Origin: a virus
DNA: 27,884 nucleotides
IMG/VR virus record: IMGVR_UViG_3300000116_000158
Location: 1-27,884 of that record
Strand: one strand, 5' to 3'
The position numbers were made by a program, and so were the translations under genes. Of the stretch, positions 18,801 through 26,063 are shown piece by piece; position 1 is the stretch's first letter, and every line of letters starts with the position of its first letter. The notes under the pieces are model-generated. The model searched no databases and was not told where the DNA came from. It worked only from the letters and a program-made list of their open reading frames with translations.

Positions 18801-19561
18801 ACAGCATTAATTTCTATAACTTGCGTAGTATCATATTCCATTTTTGTTTCTGGTGGATTTAAAGCACCTGCGCCTGGTCCTGGAGGTTGTATAACTAAAT
18901 TTCCTTTAAATGCGATTCCATTTGATATATTTTCTACCTTTACGGCTTCTTGTAGTTGTAAAAAGTCTGTTTGATAGTTAAATGGACCTAATGAGGTATC
19001 TCCAATATTCTTAGCTGATAGCCTAATTTCTTTTCTTGTCGGTGAAATTGTTTCAATTTTGTATTTGTAATCTGATATTAATAATTGTTCAGCTGATGCA
19101 GGATTTCTTTCATACTCTTCTTGACTTTTATTAAATATTTTACCTAAATCATTTACATATATATTTTCTGCATTTGTTCCTACCGAAAATATTTCGTTCT
19201 CAAATCCCCTTTGTGTTCTAAGTAAGACAGGATCTTCTCTTCCAGCTAAATTTCTTATAAATCTATATCTAATCTTAAATTTTCCTGTTTCATAACCAAA
19301 TAATTTTAAGTGAGAAGCTGGATTTATTTTTATATAATTCTCATCAATGCCTGCAAAAAATCCTGAAAGAGCGTCATATTTTAATAAATCTCTATATTCT
19401 ATCAAATTGCCATTTTGATCTAATAATTCTACAAGAACATGATCTCTATCAGCATTACCACCTTCGCCCCAATATCCATTTTCATAAGGCTTATCTCCAA
19501 TCTTTTTGGTAATACCTCGAAGTAACCTTTGTTTATCTACATCATTTAATTGGCTTGACAT
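12860..19561 (-). CDS. Giant baseplate wedge/tail-fibre protein with LamG-like domain and basic tail
   Basis: This 2233-aa protein is the largest complete gene here and probably takes the place of a large T4 wedge or fibre component. The N-terminus (~1-280) is beta-rich. Residues ~530-620 are Trp-rich with repeated W-x-W segments such as GEWEWSGAQW. Residues ~1390-1500 (WIYIKAMGDVHDRR to MPYFLKNKGSVRAIKGLINS) resemble the alpha-helical 'phage tail protein I'/wedge type. Residues ~1540-1750 look like a concanavalin/LamG-like jelly roll (EFRFRTPTGSNQ, IYIGGSG, FSGSIMEYRHW). The last ~90 residues are strongly basic and end KKPRRKKKKKKKPRRFG. The start overlaps the stop of the 101-aa gene (TAATG). 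Naming it gp7 would go beyond the evidence; a carbohydrate-binding role of the LamG-like part is inference. Confidence 0.8.
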   Translation of the reverse strand: MSSQLNDVDKQRLLRGITKKIGDKPYENGYWGEGGNADRDHVLVELLDQNGNLIEYRDLLKYDALSGFFAGIDENYIKINPASHLKLFGYETGKFKIRYRFIRNLAGREDPVLLRTQRGFENEIFSVGTNAENIYVNDLGKIFNKSQEEYERNPASAEQLLISDYKYKIETISPTRKEIRLSAKNIGDTSLGPFNYQTDFLQLQEAVKVENISNGIAFKGNLVIQPPGPGAGALNPPETKMEYDTTQVIEINAVEGGFLFTENMIGGTIKLPNAYLTGYVTQQVRTDLNIIKNAELEEVEIDTTTGAPAVISAGWDGSLHNDAIKLVDWTSGYFNYGEPHAGTSAIGYHAKVVSGEGNSGGNCIKFIDQNNLYQDFEAWDGSSGHRLLMIGQTMPPLINFGAAAGDTINIRLDIKSSVAGKGVAIDFKYPTERLIEPEPISPPNGYFNPFAPPPAEPKPINIPEGYLENNESNASNIENKPPSTQEELITHFGVTAFIGEVGQTTSDFGGEGAWSIGIITPRVNTGASIIPQRWVWIPNIAKDPYWKKGTLSEDGEWEWSGAQWVTKGSANSPSPPDGTVSSVQYSGENVVNGHPYQTEDAGQPKYQRVNNQGQNLGWQTGTTVGDGAILFKDDLIWEVKEPEFTVNSNKLVLHKFEDYFPVVRNESITQVVDGQAFTVSLFDDIFRYGFIQSVSRVRDPNRNGVWNSRYIIFYSNGTGAEDQNRMFIAKKGDDNFDGVDVKGNKGVVSWIDLDEGFNDRLNEGDGKFETWFKKDSNFIHYFTISGTGLYYRMDDGDGDYYEAASDEDSFFSQDPKPFAEGFSSDIPAEYEVAFAKNSGFSSKYIGIVGDQVYFSKNDTKDGVDKTLSLQDVFYNAGVKGTEGEEIIFGSRNPGADNYNQFALYDDGSSEFSYDLNPTKDGTLSPAEQWVWDGQAATWNSQDAAISYIYEKVGVEAFTLNAGGWSTLELDVDVPTDWLLTADFFLEVRGDNTWDTSKGLTADNSYGITWVDNLFIDFTLNQQQTRQPIYADYEATITGIQGEGSAIMVDKHWKNAGRELIETNENVTDYEDDSNPVNFPNFSVSYLVYNPYDMRTYIKFGNRMFLTTNFKKDFVTMPYPYSVVYKLYEPLPTDIERLDEVIVVKEMADVVEENIEIVDFVDTEIGDVVLKSPDLMNAESPIQRRTTDYTSQTKILSEDSTVSGLLRDEFLSQSMDSVEINVDYGNFRNFINFSSVSKRINNFKYKLSQIEGYVATSASYNGVSGSSADVKAAVSSIDELKNNFDGFEKYMYFQSSSYVTSSLGEFFDNAWPKTSGTGKVGDAYVLAHTTSSKAKNWYAIQNASASLYDEDSFNKLSNIIPQHIKFDTNNQTYIDLVNMVAHHFDNIWIYIKAMGDVHDRREKLSEGMSKDLFMSVAKSLGWQLNDGKDTISLAKYALGKEVTGSSFSAHSSQPERDTSREIWSRIVNNMPYFLKNKGSVRAIKGLINSYGIPSTILRVKEYGGPDLPDNAAPQFEIGRKFTKSLDFRGAQFVKTAWVDDSSSGRKPDTIEFRFRTPTGSNQILVEKKSASPNLSSSFFIRLKENNSIDNYGYVAFQISGSDGLKEVSSSNFPVYDNDFFSVMVRRTSGSDNRNVSQSFELHLSKYDASRSKINLYSKSTLVTDIAASSSYNQSWNNDGEIYIGGSGSAAVTSTVGAQFSGSIMEYRHWTEVLNTGSFRNHVGNPKAYNGNSLSSSYENLVLRYSFDDNKNLSSDTNGIRDVSANSTNAYSGSHNGFTGNFFSSVVDETKSNVPSIGALRRTTNKIRIEPNPLKNGFNLNSKHRATVSAYDTAPNDSNKVGVFFAPTDVINTDIIESVADLNFDNFLGDPRDLQELEYRGLKNAADNYWKKYNSPNNFWDYIRLIKFYDQSLFGQIRKMIPARAKANLGILVEPNIFERNKVIIGKAPKFENFYYTSSIDVGVDLITVSSSYNHENNYAITNFNSYDGRIDMYSYESGSSIYNITGSVPTYEGSSSQFLDESYELSLWQRLKKPDKFYSNVTMSFGDFKYFEAVQPSISESVTRGNNTREMKFYTTPLSASVGNSYSSSFFNVDIDYLLEDTEARVRSYFDGVKNTALTTIDGGPPIEITLTSPTRLVKKTPGESSLDTGEGTTAKFKPKRRKKSKKSFFSARRVRPQNANQAIEQAREASPPNSPFGPAAYQAAIQDFQAAAGIKNKKPRRKKKKKKKPRRFG

Positions 19562-19866
19562 TATAACTCCCTTAACTCTCTGTCTATTATACCATTAATT
19601 TCATCGGTATCTTTAAGCTGCTCTACTGTTCTAGGTATATAAAGAACTGTGGATTGATCTTCGTATAGTTCACCTGTATACGGATTTTCAAATGCTTGAA
19701 TTACTCCTGCCTTATTTCTAGGTATTAATCCACCATCATATGCAGAACCAGATATTTGTATTTTGGTCATCAATAATTCTTTTTCTACTAAATATTCTTG
19801 CTCGTCAGCACTAGCTAAATTTTGATAAAATGCTAAATCTTTGAGTTCTTCTTTTGTATATGGCAT
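19561..19866 (-). CDS. Small baseplate-operon protein of unknown function
   Basis: This 101-aa acidic, soluble protein (MPYTKEELKDLAFYQNLASA) has an N-terminal helical, Glu/Leu-rich half and a C-terminal half with NPYTGELYEDQSTVLYIPRT. There is no membrane segment or known motif. It is tightly packed between the DNRLRE-like gene (2-nt gap) and the 2233-aa gene (TAATG overlap), so it is probably translated with them and may be a structural adaptor or chaperone for the giant protein. Both suggestions rest only on position. Confidence 0.7.
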   Translation of the reverse strand: MPYTKEELKDLAFYQNLASADEQEYLVEKELLMTKIQISGSAYDGGLIPRNKAGVIQAFENPYTGELYEDQSTVLYIPRTVEQLKDTDEINGIIDRELREL

Positions 19867-19868
19867 TT

Positions 19869-21038
19869 TTACCTCACAACTTTAAATAAAAAATTATCAT
19901 CAAAATATTGAATAGTTTCTTCAGAAGTTCCACTTCCGCTAACCACTTTAAATTCAAACTTATAATATCTTTCTGCTTGAAAAGCATCCATCCACACATT
20001 AAAATAGTTACCCTTAGAGTCACAACTTACAAGTGAGCCTGTTCCAAAGGGAATAATAACGTCAGCAGTCTTATCATCTATTATAGAATAGTAAACTCCA
20101 TCTCCGCCGATATTCTCTAAGCTTCCGCTTGGTAGATACTTTGATGTTAAAAAAGCTGATGATGTATTTGAATAGGATTTAGTTGGATATCTTCCTCTAC
20201 CATTTACTCTAAATTTAACTTTGGATTTTTCTTTATAGGTAGCTCTTATATTTTTCATATAGAAAGCTAAGTCATCTAATTCATCACTATCTAAGGCACT
20301 TAAACTACCAGTAGACCACTTTGTATCAAACCACTCTACTTCTAACTTCGGTGGATAAATTGTATTGGTTTGTCTTGAAAAGAAAGAAAAGTTACCATAT
20401 TTTTTCTTATCTCCTTCTTCACCTGAACCAGATACGAATGCTGCATCTTCAGCCGCACCATTGCCCAAACTACCAGATCTCTTTAAAATGAATCCTTCAT
20501 TTGTATAGGTTGAATCTAACCACTTATTTACAATAGGAGTAACATCCATTCTCATATCTTGAGAACCATAACTAAATGATTGTGAAGCATATACATCACT
20601 ATAAAAAGTTCCACCCTGCGCAACAGAACCTGATAAACTAGCAGAAGCTTCTAACCACCAATCTTCAGAAGTTTCGCTTGTTCTATAATTCCAACTTGCT
20701 CCATCTGTAGTTGCTGGATTATCGAATCTAAACCCCTCTCCGACATCCCAACTTTGACTAACAGGATGAGCCCATATAGATTGACTGACGGACAAATCTG
20801 TTGGATTAGCATCATATAAATTTAGGTAAAACTTTGGATTAGTAATCAATCCTCTGTGTATTGATTGTGATATGTAAGCTAAATCAAATTTCATTAATAT
20901 TCTTGAAACTTTAGTCTTAACTCCGCTATCATCAACATCTTTTCTTATTTCTAATATCTCATCTAAACCAGTATTCATACTTCCTGATGCCGAATATAAT
21001 GTAGTGTCTGATTCTGGATAAATAAAGTAATGCATCAT
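19869..21038 (-). CDS. DNRLRE-like beta-sandwich structural protein
   Basis: This 389-aa protein shows, within the first ~250 residues, the order of elements typical of DNRLRE-type beta-sandwich domains: ESDTTLYSASGSMNTGLDEI (~8-27), a strand RILMKFDL (~46), a tryptophan-containing region (VSQSWDVGEGFRFD, GASWNYR), DVTPIVNKWLDS (~165-176), GFILKRSGS, and finally FFSRQTNTIYPPKLEVEW (~225-243). DNRLRE domains occur in secreted or surface carbohydrate-associated proteins. Here the protein sits between gp6 (stop/start TAATG overlap) and the 101-aa and giant wedge genes, so it is most likely a virion component decorating the baseplate or fibre base. The domain call is by pattern recognition only; the C-terminal ~140 residues are unassigned. 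Confidence 0.7.
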   Translation of the reverse strand: MMHYFIYPESDTTLYSASGSMNTGLDEILEIRKDVDDSGVKTKVSRILMKFDLAYISQSIHRGLITNPKFYLNLYDANPTDLSVSQSIWAHPVSQSWDVGEGFRFDNPATTDGASWNYRTSETSEDWWLEASASLSGSVAQGGTFYSDVYASQSFSYGSQDMRMDVTPIVNKWLDSTYTNEGFILKRSGSLGNGAAEDAAFVSGSGEEGDKKKYGNFSFFSRQTNTIYPPKLEVEWFDTKWSTGSLSALDSDELDDLAFYMKNIRATYKEKSKVKFRVNGRGRYPTKSYSNTSSAFLTSKYLPSGSLENIGGDGVYYSIIDDKTADVIIPFGTGSLVSCDSKGNYFNVWMDAFQAERYYKFEFKVVSGSGTSEETIQYFDDNFLFKVVR

Positions 21039-23014
21039 TAACCTCCCGCTGAGTCGCCAACTACTCTACCTTCGATATCGATAGTTGGAAATTTTAATTG
21101 AAAACAACTTGGGTCCATAGACGGATAAATAACTCCTTCCTTAGTAGCCGTTTTTATATCATATATATTACCAGAGTAACCCGCAGATTTAGCAGATTTA
21201 TTTACTATAGTAACCGGCGGTTTATCATTAGAACTTGATTCCGGATCATCATCTTCAGGCGGAACGACTGCTGAAACTCCGTCAACTAAAGAAATTTGAT
21301 AGGCTAGATCAGCCAACACTATAGGTTGACCAATTTGCCACTTATCAATATCAAAAAACTCCTTAACTCTTTCTATAGCCTGTAAAACTACCTGCTCTTT
21401 ATTATACCCTGCTTTTGTAAGTAAATTAAATTTAACTCCTACATTAATAACATAAGCATCTTTTATGTTTACAGCATCTGTAATCATTCTGAACTGAGTT
21501 AGATAGGTTTGTATATTTGATTTAACGGCTTGATTTACAGCAACTAATCCTTTAGTAGCATTAAAACCTAAAACATATAAGTTAAGAGCTAATGGATTTT
21601 CAATTCTTCCAGCTGCTACTCCTGTATTTCCTATCATTCCAGCAGAAGGATCGATTTGAGAATCCTGCACTATATAGGCCTTTGCTATATTACCATATTT
21701 TGGTGGCATAGCATACACTCTTGTTATATAGTCAGCCTTAGTAACGGCTCTCTGCTGTGCTTGGAAATAAGCTAATGTATTTTGTTTAACTTCTATTACA
21801 CTCTCAGCACTTTTACCACCAGAAGTGGGATCAGGATTAGTAATAGCTAAAGAAGCTTTTGATGTATTAACTAATCCAGTATTTAAACCAGTATCATCTA
21901 AAGTAATATTAATCGAACTTAATGTTTGTATAGAATTTGCTGTAACATTATGATTTACCCCACCACCATATCTATAAGTAATTGTTAATGTTGTATTGGA
22001 TGGCGCCTGCCCATACGTTTTTGTATTTAAAAAATTAGCCGGATCAAATGCAGTATTTAAATATGAAGGCGAGCCAGGCAAAGATGAACCTACGTTATTT
22101 GGATTAGGAACAACTTCTTCATCAGGCGAATCTGATATACCAGCTCCAAATCTAATCTCAGTTCTATTATCGGTAGCTACAAAGGTTACAAATCTTCTAG
22201 AAGTTTTCAATAACTTCATTAAGTAAGGTGCTTGGTCAGCATAAGAAGATAGTTCAGGATCATTAAGTTGTGTATTTTCCATATCTTGAAATACGGTGTC
22301 TTGTGCTAAAAAATCAACCTCATACCAATCATTACCATCATCATCTTTACAAGAAATAACTTCTGTTACTCCCACATTAGCTAATTTAATTCTAGAATAT
22401 TTTTCAGCAGCATTAAAACTAAAAAATTCTGTTGATGTATTTCCGCTTTCAATTTTAACTGTTTTTTTAAGTAAATAAGTTGCGGGGATATTATCAGCAC
22501 TCTCATATACAGAAACAGTCATTGGATCATAAGAGCTTGAAAATTTAAAATTTATATCTTCTACTGTTCTAAAATTAATTCCTGTGTTTGATCCCATTGT
22601 TCCACCAGCATCAACTTTTAGAGCATATCTTAAATCAGGTCTTGTTACAAAGCTAGCTCCTGTTCCTGATGATATAGCAGGCACTGTTTGAAATACTTCT
22701 ACCACACCTGAAGATGGTGAAGATACCTTTGGCTTGTAACCAAAAGATTGAGCCATATTGTAGACTGTCTTTTTTTCTTCAGCGAAAGCTAGTAAGCTTT
22801 CTTTAAATTGATTATCTATATAGTATGATAGAACATCACCCACATAGGATGCCATTTCTATAAACATCATACCTGGTGATGATTCATTAAAATCATTATA
22901 TGTATTTGGAAAATAAACTTTAGCAAATTCGATTAGATTAGCTTTAAATGAAGAAAAATCTTTATTTAAATATCTAACTTCCTTTACTGATTTTTTAGAA
23001 ACTGAATAAGGCAT
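21038..23014 (-). CDS. 6: Baseplate wedge subunit, gp6-like
   Basis: This 658-aa protein (T4 gp6: 660 aa) opens with the conserved gp6/J-like segment: VRYLNKDFSSFKANLIEFAK (~13-32), then FNESSPGMMFIEMASYVGDV (~43-62) and SYYIDNQFKESLLAFAEEKK. The middle is beta-rich. The C-terminal part includes AVTKADYITRVYAMPPKYGN and a late ~60-residue helix-strand region (ERVKEFFDIDKWQIGQPIVL) typical of baseplate J-type proteins, which form the ring around the hub and contact gp25 and gp7. It follows gp25 by 12 nt, with GGAG in the gap, and its stop overlaps the next start (TAATG). Family and role are well supported. Confidence 0.92.
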   Translation of the reverse strand: MPYSVSKKSVKEVRYLNKDFSSFKANLIEFAKVYFPNTYNDFNESSPGMMFIEMASYVGDVLSYYIDNQFKESLLAFAEEKKTVYNMAQSFGYKPKVSSPSSGVVEVFQTVPAISSGTGASFVTRPDLRYALKVDAGGTMGSNTGINFRTVEDINFKFSSSYDPMTVSVYESADNIPATYLLKKTVKIESGNTSTEFFSFNAAEKYSRIKLANVGVTEVISCKDDDGNDWYEVDFLAQDTVFQDMENTQLNDPELSSYADQAPYLMKLLKTSRRFVTFVATDNRTEIRFGAGISDSPDEEVVPNPNNVGSSLPGSPSYLNTAFDPANFLNTKTYGQAPSNTTLTITYRYGGGVNHNVTANSIQTLSSINITLDDTGLNTGLVNTSKASLAITNPDPTSGGKSAESVIEVKQNTLAYFQAQQRAVTKADYITRVYAMPPKYGNIAKAYIVQDSQIDPSAGMIGNTGVAAGRIENPLALNLYVLGFNATKGLVAVNQAVKSNIQTYLTQFRMITDAVNIKDAYVINVGVKFNLLTKAGYNKEQVVLQAIERVKEFFDIDKWQIGQPIVLADLAYQISLVDGVSAVVPPEDDDPESSSNDKPPVTIVNKSAKSAGYSGNIYDIKTATKEGVIYPSMDPSCFQLKFPTIDIEGRVVGDSAGG

Positions 23015-23026
23015 TTATTATCTCCG

Positions 23027-23539
23027 TTAAAAGTCGTAAAATGGATTTACTTCAAAGTCATCGGCATCTTCGTATTCACCTGTATCTTCATTAAATGAAG
23101 TGGCTTCGGTAACTCCATCTCCTACACTTAAATCGCCCTTTGCTAGATTTAAATCTAATTGAGCAACTCTTTGGTCTACATTTATTGTAAACTTTATTTC
23201 AACATTTACGGCATTATCATATTCTCCGCTTGTAGTTACATCGATTGACTCTATGTTTATATAAGATAGCCATTCACCCATAGCTTCTCTTATAGCTTCT
23301 TCTACACTACTTGCAATATTTCCATCATCAGGCTCAAATAAAACTCTGTATAAGTTACTTCCAAATGTAGGATTTCCTAATCGCTCACCTTTTATAGTTA
23401 GTAAAAGGTTTCTAATATTAGAACGAGCTTGATCTAATGTTGTTTTTGTTTTATCAAAAAAACCTTGATTTCCATGAGTTAGAGGTAATGATATACCTAT
23501 AAAAGTATTAGGATCTAAATCTTTTTCAAGAGTTGACAT
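23027..23539 (-). CDS. 25: Baseplate wedge subunit, gp25-like (GPW/gp25 family)
   Basis: This 170-aa protein (T4 gp25: 132 aa) has the family core: DQARSNIRNLLLTIKGERLG (~35-54), PTFGSNLYRVLFEP (~57-70), then SSVEEAIREAMGEWLSYINI and a strand with VNVEIKFTIN. This is the lysozyme-like-named but structural gp25 fold, which clamps gp6 and links the wedge to the sheath. An acidic C-terminal extension (~135-170, EDTGEYEDADDFEVNPFYDF) makes it longer than T4 gp25. The start overlaps the stop of the 160-aa gene (TAATG). gp25 immediately followed by gp6 matches many T4-like and other contractile-tail baseplate clusters. Confidence 0.93.
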   Translation of the reverse strand: MSTLEKDLDPNTFIGISLPLTHGNQGFFDKTKTTLDQARSNIRNLLLTIKGERLGNPTFGSNLYRVLFEPDDGNIASSVEEAIREAMGEWLSYINIESIDVTTSGEYDNAVNVEIKFTINVDQRVAQLDLNLAKGDLSVGDGVTEATSFNEDTGEYEDADDFEVNPFYDF

Positions 23540-24021
23540 TATATCTTACCATCTTTTTTATCTAAAGCTTTCATCACACCCCTATAATCTTTTGTTAAAT
23601 CACCCATTACATCTTGAACTGCTTTATTTGATGTATCAGCACCTGCTGCTTGTGCTGTTTGTATAGCTGACATCTTTCTTTTATCCTCAGCACTACCTAA
23701 CATACCACCATAACCCATAGCCTGTGCCATCTTTGAACTATCAAATGTTCCACCACCTATTGATGGATATTCATCAGTTTCACCGCCATTAGCAGTTTCA
23801 TTTAAAATATCATTTAATATAGGATTTTTGGTATATGTTACTTCTTTTTTTGGTTTAGGTTTTCTTTTAGGTAAAACTTCCACAACACTTTCCTCTGTTA
23901 GAGGAACACTATTTGCCATTGATTTTATACCTTCGTTAATAAATATCTGTCTAACTTCTTTTTTAACTTCTTGTTTGACTATTTCTTTAATTAATGATAA
24001 TAATTTACCTGATTTTGCCAT
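23539..24021 (-). CDS. Structural-operon protein of unknown function, first gene of the gp25-gp6 operon
   Basis: This 160-aa protein begins with a basic amphipathic helix (LLSLIKEIVKQEVKKEVRQI), continues through a Pro/Lys-rich linker (KRKPKPKKEVTY, ~52-64), and then has Gly/Met-rich and Ala-rich segments (MAQAMGYGGMLGS, ~98-110). No catalytic motif or membrane segment is apparent. AGGAG lies 8 nt before the ATG, and late-promoter-like element C ends 15 nt before it, giving a very short leader. Similar small proteins precede gp25 in environmental T4-like phages, but I cannot name the family. A baseplate-assembly or hub-linked role is inferred from position. Confidence 0.72.
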   Translation of the reverse strand: MAKSGKLLSLIKEIVKQEVKKEVRQIFINEGIKSMANSVPLTEESVVEVLPKRKPKPKKEVTYTKNPILNDILNETANGGETDEYPSIGGGTFDSSKMAQAMGYGGMLGSAEDKRKMSAIQTAQAAGADTSNKAVQDVMGDLTKDYRGVMKALDKKDGKI

Positions 24022-24036
24022 TACTAACTCCTATTT

Positions 24037-24047
24037 TATATAAATAT
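24037..24047 (-). promoter_or_regulatory. Late-promoter-like element C, upstream of the gp25-gp6 operon
   Basis: The minus strand reads ATATTTATATA, 15 nt before the ATG at 24021, in a 44-nt gap that also holds the AGGAG ribosome-binding site. If it acts as a -10 element, the transcript leader would be about 10 nt. Confidence 0.6.
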
Positions 24048-24065
24048 AACATTTTTAATTTAATT

Positions 24066-24569
24066 CTAATTTCTTAAAGCTTCTTCTCTATCTTTTTTAA
24101 GCTGATCTCTTCTTTTCTTATCAGCTATAGCTTGAGATAATTTTTTCTTTGTATTTCCGATAAAGTCTTTTAAGTTTTGAACAGCTGGTCCTAAAGAGTC
24201 TTTAGCCGACTTTACATCTTCAATTTCTTTTTCTATTTTTTCTTGTAATTTTTCTTGAACAACTGATATAGCAGCTGCAGCTGGATTCAATGCTGATCCT
24301 ATTGTATTAGCTTCTTTTAGAGCAACCGCCGTTTTTTTAGTAGCTGATATCGTGTTCACTATATTGCCAATTTGTTGTTTGGCTGAATCTAAAGTTTCTC
24401 TTCGTTTCTCTAAGTCTTTTAAATCCTTAAGCAATTTTTCAGCTTCTTCAAGTCCCTTCCCACCTGAATTAATATCTTTAACTACTGAGTTAGCTTTATC
24501 TCCCAATACTTTAGATGGATTATTTACCAAATTCGATATCTGTTTTCGTATTGCATCTCCTACTCCCAT
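24066..24569 (-). CDS. Coiled-coil protein in the baseplate/hub operon
   Basis: This 167-aa, Lys/Glu/Ala-rich protein is almost entirely helical. It has heptad-like segments around residues 38-75 (EEAEKLLKDLKDLEKRRETL) and 100-160 (LQEKIEKEIEDVKSAKDSLG and onward), separated by a small Ala-rich hydrophobic part (SALNPAAAAISVV). No recognised domain. The start overlaps the stop of the 57-aa membrane protein gene (TAATG), so the two are probably co-translated. It is the last gene of the operon begun at 26456. A tail or hub assembly role is positional inference only. Confidence 0.72.
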   Translation of the reverse strand: MGVGDAIRKQISNLVNNPSKVLGDKANSVVKDINSGGKGLEEAEKLLKDLKDLEKRRETLDSAKQQIGNIVNTISATKKTAVALKEANTIGSALNPAAAAISVVQEKLQEKIEKEIEDVKSAKDSLGPAVQNLKDFIGNTKKKLSQAIADKKRRDQLKKDREEALRN

Positions 24570-24742
24570 TATTCCTCAACTCCTTTATCTATATCTGAAA
24601 ATATATTTCTATGCAATTCTTTATTTAAATTATAGCTAACTATACAAGTTGTTATTGTAATAGCTATGTAAAATACTATTGTCCAAAACCTCTCTATAAA
24701 TGGTAGAGTAAAATCTATCCCTTCGATTATCTGATTAATCAT
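24569..24742 (-). CDS. 57-aa single-span membrane protein
   Basis: A minus-strand frame from the ATG at 24742 to the TAA at 24569-24571 encodes 57 residues. A hydrophobic segment at about residues 20-36 (WTIVFYIAITITTCIVSY) forms one likely membrane span, followed by a charged C-terminus (NKELHRNIFSDIDKGVEE). The frame fills the whole gap between two genes, sharing 1-nt-shifted stop/start signals (TAATG) with both the gp5-like gene and the coiled-coil gene. This is strong evidence that it is a real, translated gene. The role is unknown; a holin-like or membrane-tethered assembly factor is possible but not shown. Composition and overlap are unlike a chance frame. Confidence 0.75.
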   Translation of the reverse strand: MINQIIEGIDFTLPFIERFWTIVFYIAITITTCIVSYNLNKELHRNIFSDIDKGVEE

Positions 24743-26061
24743 TATCCACGAACTCCTGCTGTTCCAGTTATTTTTTCAACTTCATACTCTTTGTCGGTAA
24801 CCTCTGCAACTTCTTCCCATTTAGTATCTGTCCATAAAGATTCTAAATTCAACTCATCACTATCTGATGTATTTTTGTCATCAGCTACAAAAACTTTTTT
24901 ACTATAAAAGTCAGCATCTGCTCCTAATCTTTCTGTAAGTGCTTCTAATTCACTTTCAAATTCATCAGAAAATAAATTAACCGAATCTATTATACCTTGC
25001 TCTTTATTGGAAGTTAAAAAAGCTTTCATTCCATTACCATATTTTTTACAGACTACTATAAGATCATTTAAAAAATCTTCTAATTCTTTACCTTTAACAA
25101 TAGGATTAACAGAATCAACCGAGCCTAAATTAATTTCACCAAATTCACTCTCTAAGTTTATACTTGTTCTTGCTGCTAGTGACAAATGTCTTGAAGAATG
25201 AGCAGATATATCACCATTTTTTTTACTATTCAACACTATTGTTTCAGCATTCATAACAATAGCAGATTTAGGATTGTCTCCAACAGCCTTTCCTAACTTT
25301 GGTGTTTTCATCTGACTACCAGCATCTGTCCGTAATTGTATATGTTCATTTGTAGTTATATAAATACTAGCATCATCATTATTGATGTTAGTCTTATGTG
25401 GAACAAATGAATTATTTTCTTTAAGCGTTTGCATTGTATTATTAACTTTTGATTGGCCGACTGTTATTTTAACAAATGGACTTTTATAATCGGATGAACT
25501 ACCAAAATGAATAGATTGACCAAATCTACCTTGCACCAAAGTGTCTCCTTGCTTAGCAGAAATTTTTCTGTTACTATCTAAGTTTTGTGGTAGGACAAGA
25601 CCTTCTCCTCCTTTGTTTATTAACCTATTCATCGAAACAGCACCATTCAAATTCAATGGATTTGAATAATACAAACAACCATTACCACGCATATCAATAT
25701 ATTTAGCAACGTTAACTATTTCTCCCCTTAGTGGATACTGAACTATATGCTGTGATAGAGGTCTTATAGGCTTACTAACTCCTATTAAGCCACCATTAGG
25801 CTGGCTATGCACTAATCGGACAATAACAGCTCCTATAAAGCTCAAATCGGGAACCGGTTCTGTATCATTAGTCTGCGGAAAATTAGGATTAAGAGGATCT
25901 AAATAGACTTCTATAACTTCAGCCGGCTCAATTTCATAGAATTCAGAGCTTTGCTGTAATTGCTTTATTTTATCAACCACTTGATTCATATTTGGATATG
26001 AACCCCCATCTCTTTTTTTTCCGCTCTTAGACTTTATTCTCCTTCTGTATCCGGGCTGCAC
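24742..26061 (-). CDS. Baseplate hub/tail spike protein, gp5-like, without lysozyme domain
   Basis: This 439-aa protein starts at GTG (26061), with GGAG 8 nt upstream inside the end of the previous gene; no upstream ATG is available. After a basic N-terminus (YRRRIKSKSGKK), residues ~40-150 look like the gp5 OB-fold (EVIEVYLDPLNPNFP, GAVIVRLVH, VQYPLRGEIVNVAKY). QGRFGQSIHFGSS (~177-189) follows, then short repeated strands (SAIVMNAETIVLNSKKNG...LSLAARTSINLESEFGEINL, ~270-320) like the beta-prism of the cell-puncturing needle. T4 gp5 has a lysozyme between OB-fold and needle; no such segment with its catalytic Glu/Asp pattern is seen here. An acidic C-terminal extension (~350-430) ends the protein. 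Assigned as the central spike; moderately confident. Confidence 0.75.
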   Translation of the reverse strand: MQPGYRRRIKSKSGKKRDGGSYPNMNQVVDKIKQLQQSSEFYEIEPAEVIEVYLDPLNPNFPQTNDTEPVPDLSFIGAVIVRLVHSQPNGGLIGVSKPIRPLSQHIVQYPLRGEIVNVAKYIDMRGNGCLYYSNPLNLNGAVSMNRLINKGGEGLVLPQNLDSNRKISAKQGDTLVQGRFGQSIHFGSSSDYKSPFVKITVGQSKVNNTMQTLKENNSFVPHKTNINNDDASIYITTNEHIQLRTDAGSQMKTPKLGKAVGDNPKSAIVMNAETIVLNSKKNGDISAHSSRHLSLAARTSINLESEFGEINLGSVDSVNPIVKGKELEDFLNDLIVVCKKYGNGMKAFLTSNKEQGIIDSVNLFSDEFESELEALTERLGADADFYSKKVFVADDKNTSDSDELNLESLWTDTKWEEVAEVTDKEYEVEKITGTAGVRG

Positions 26062-26063
26062 TT

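Noticed and set aside
24352-24639. 95-codon plus-strand frame across the coiled-coil and 57-aa genes
   Set aside because: Antisense shadow; the minus-strand frames there are linked by TAATG overlaps and are better supported.
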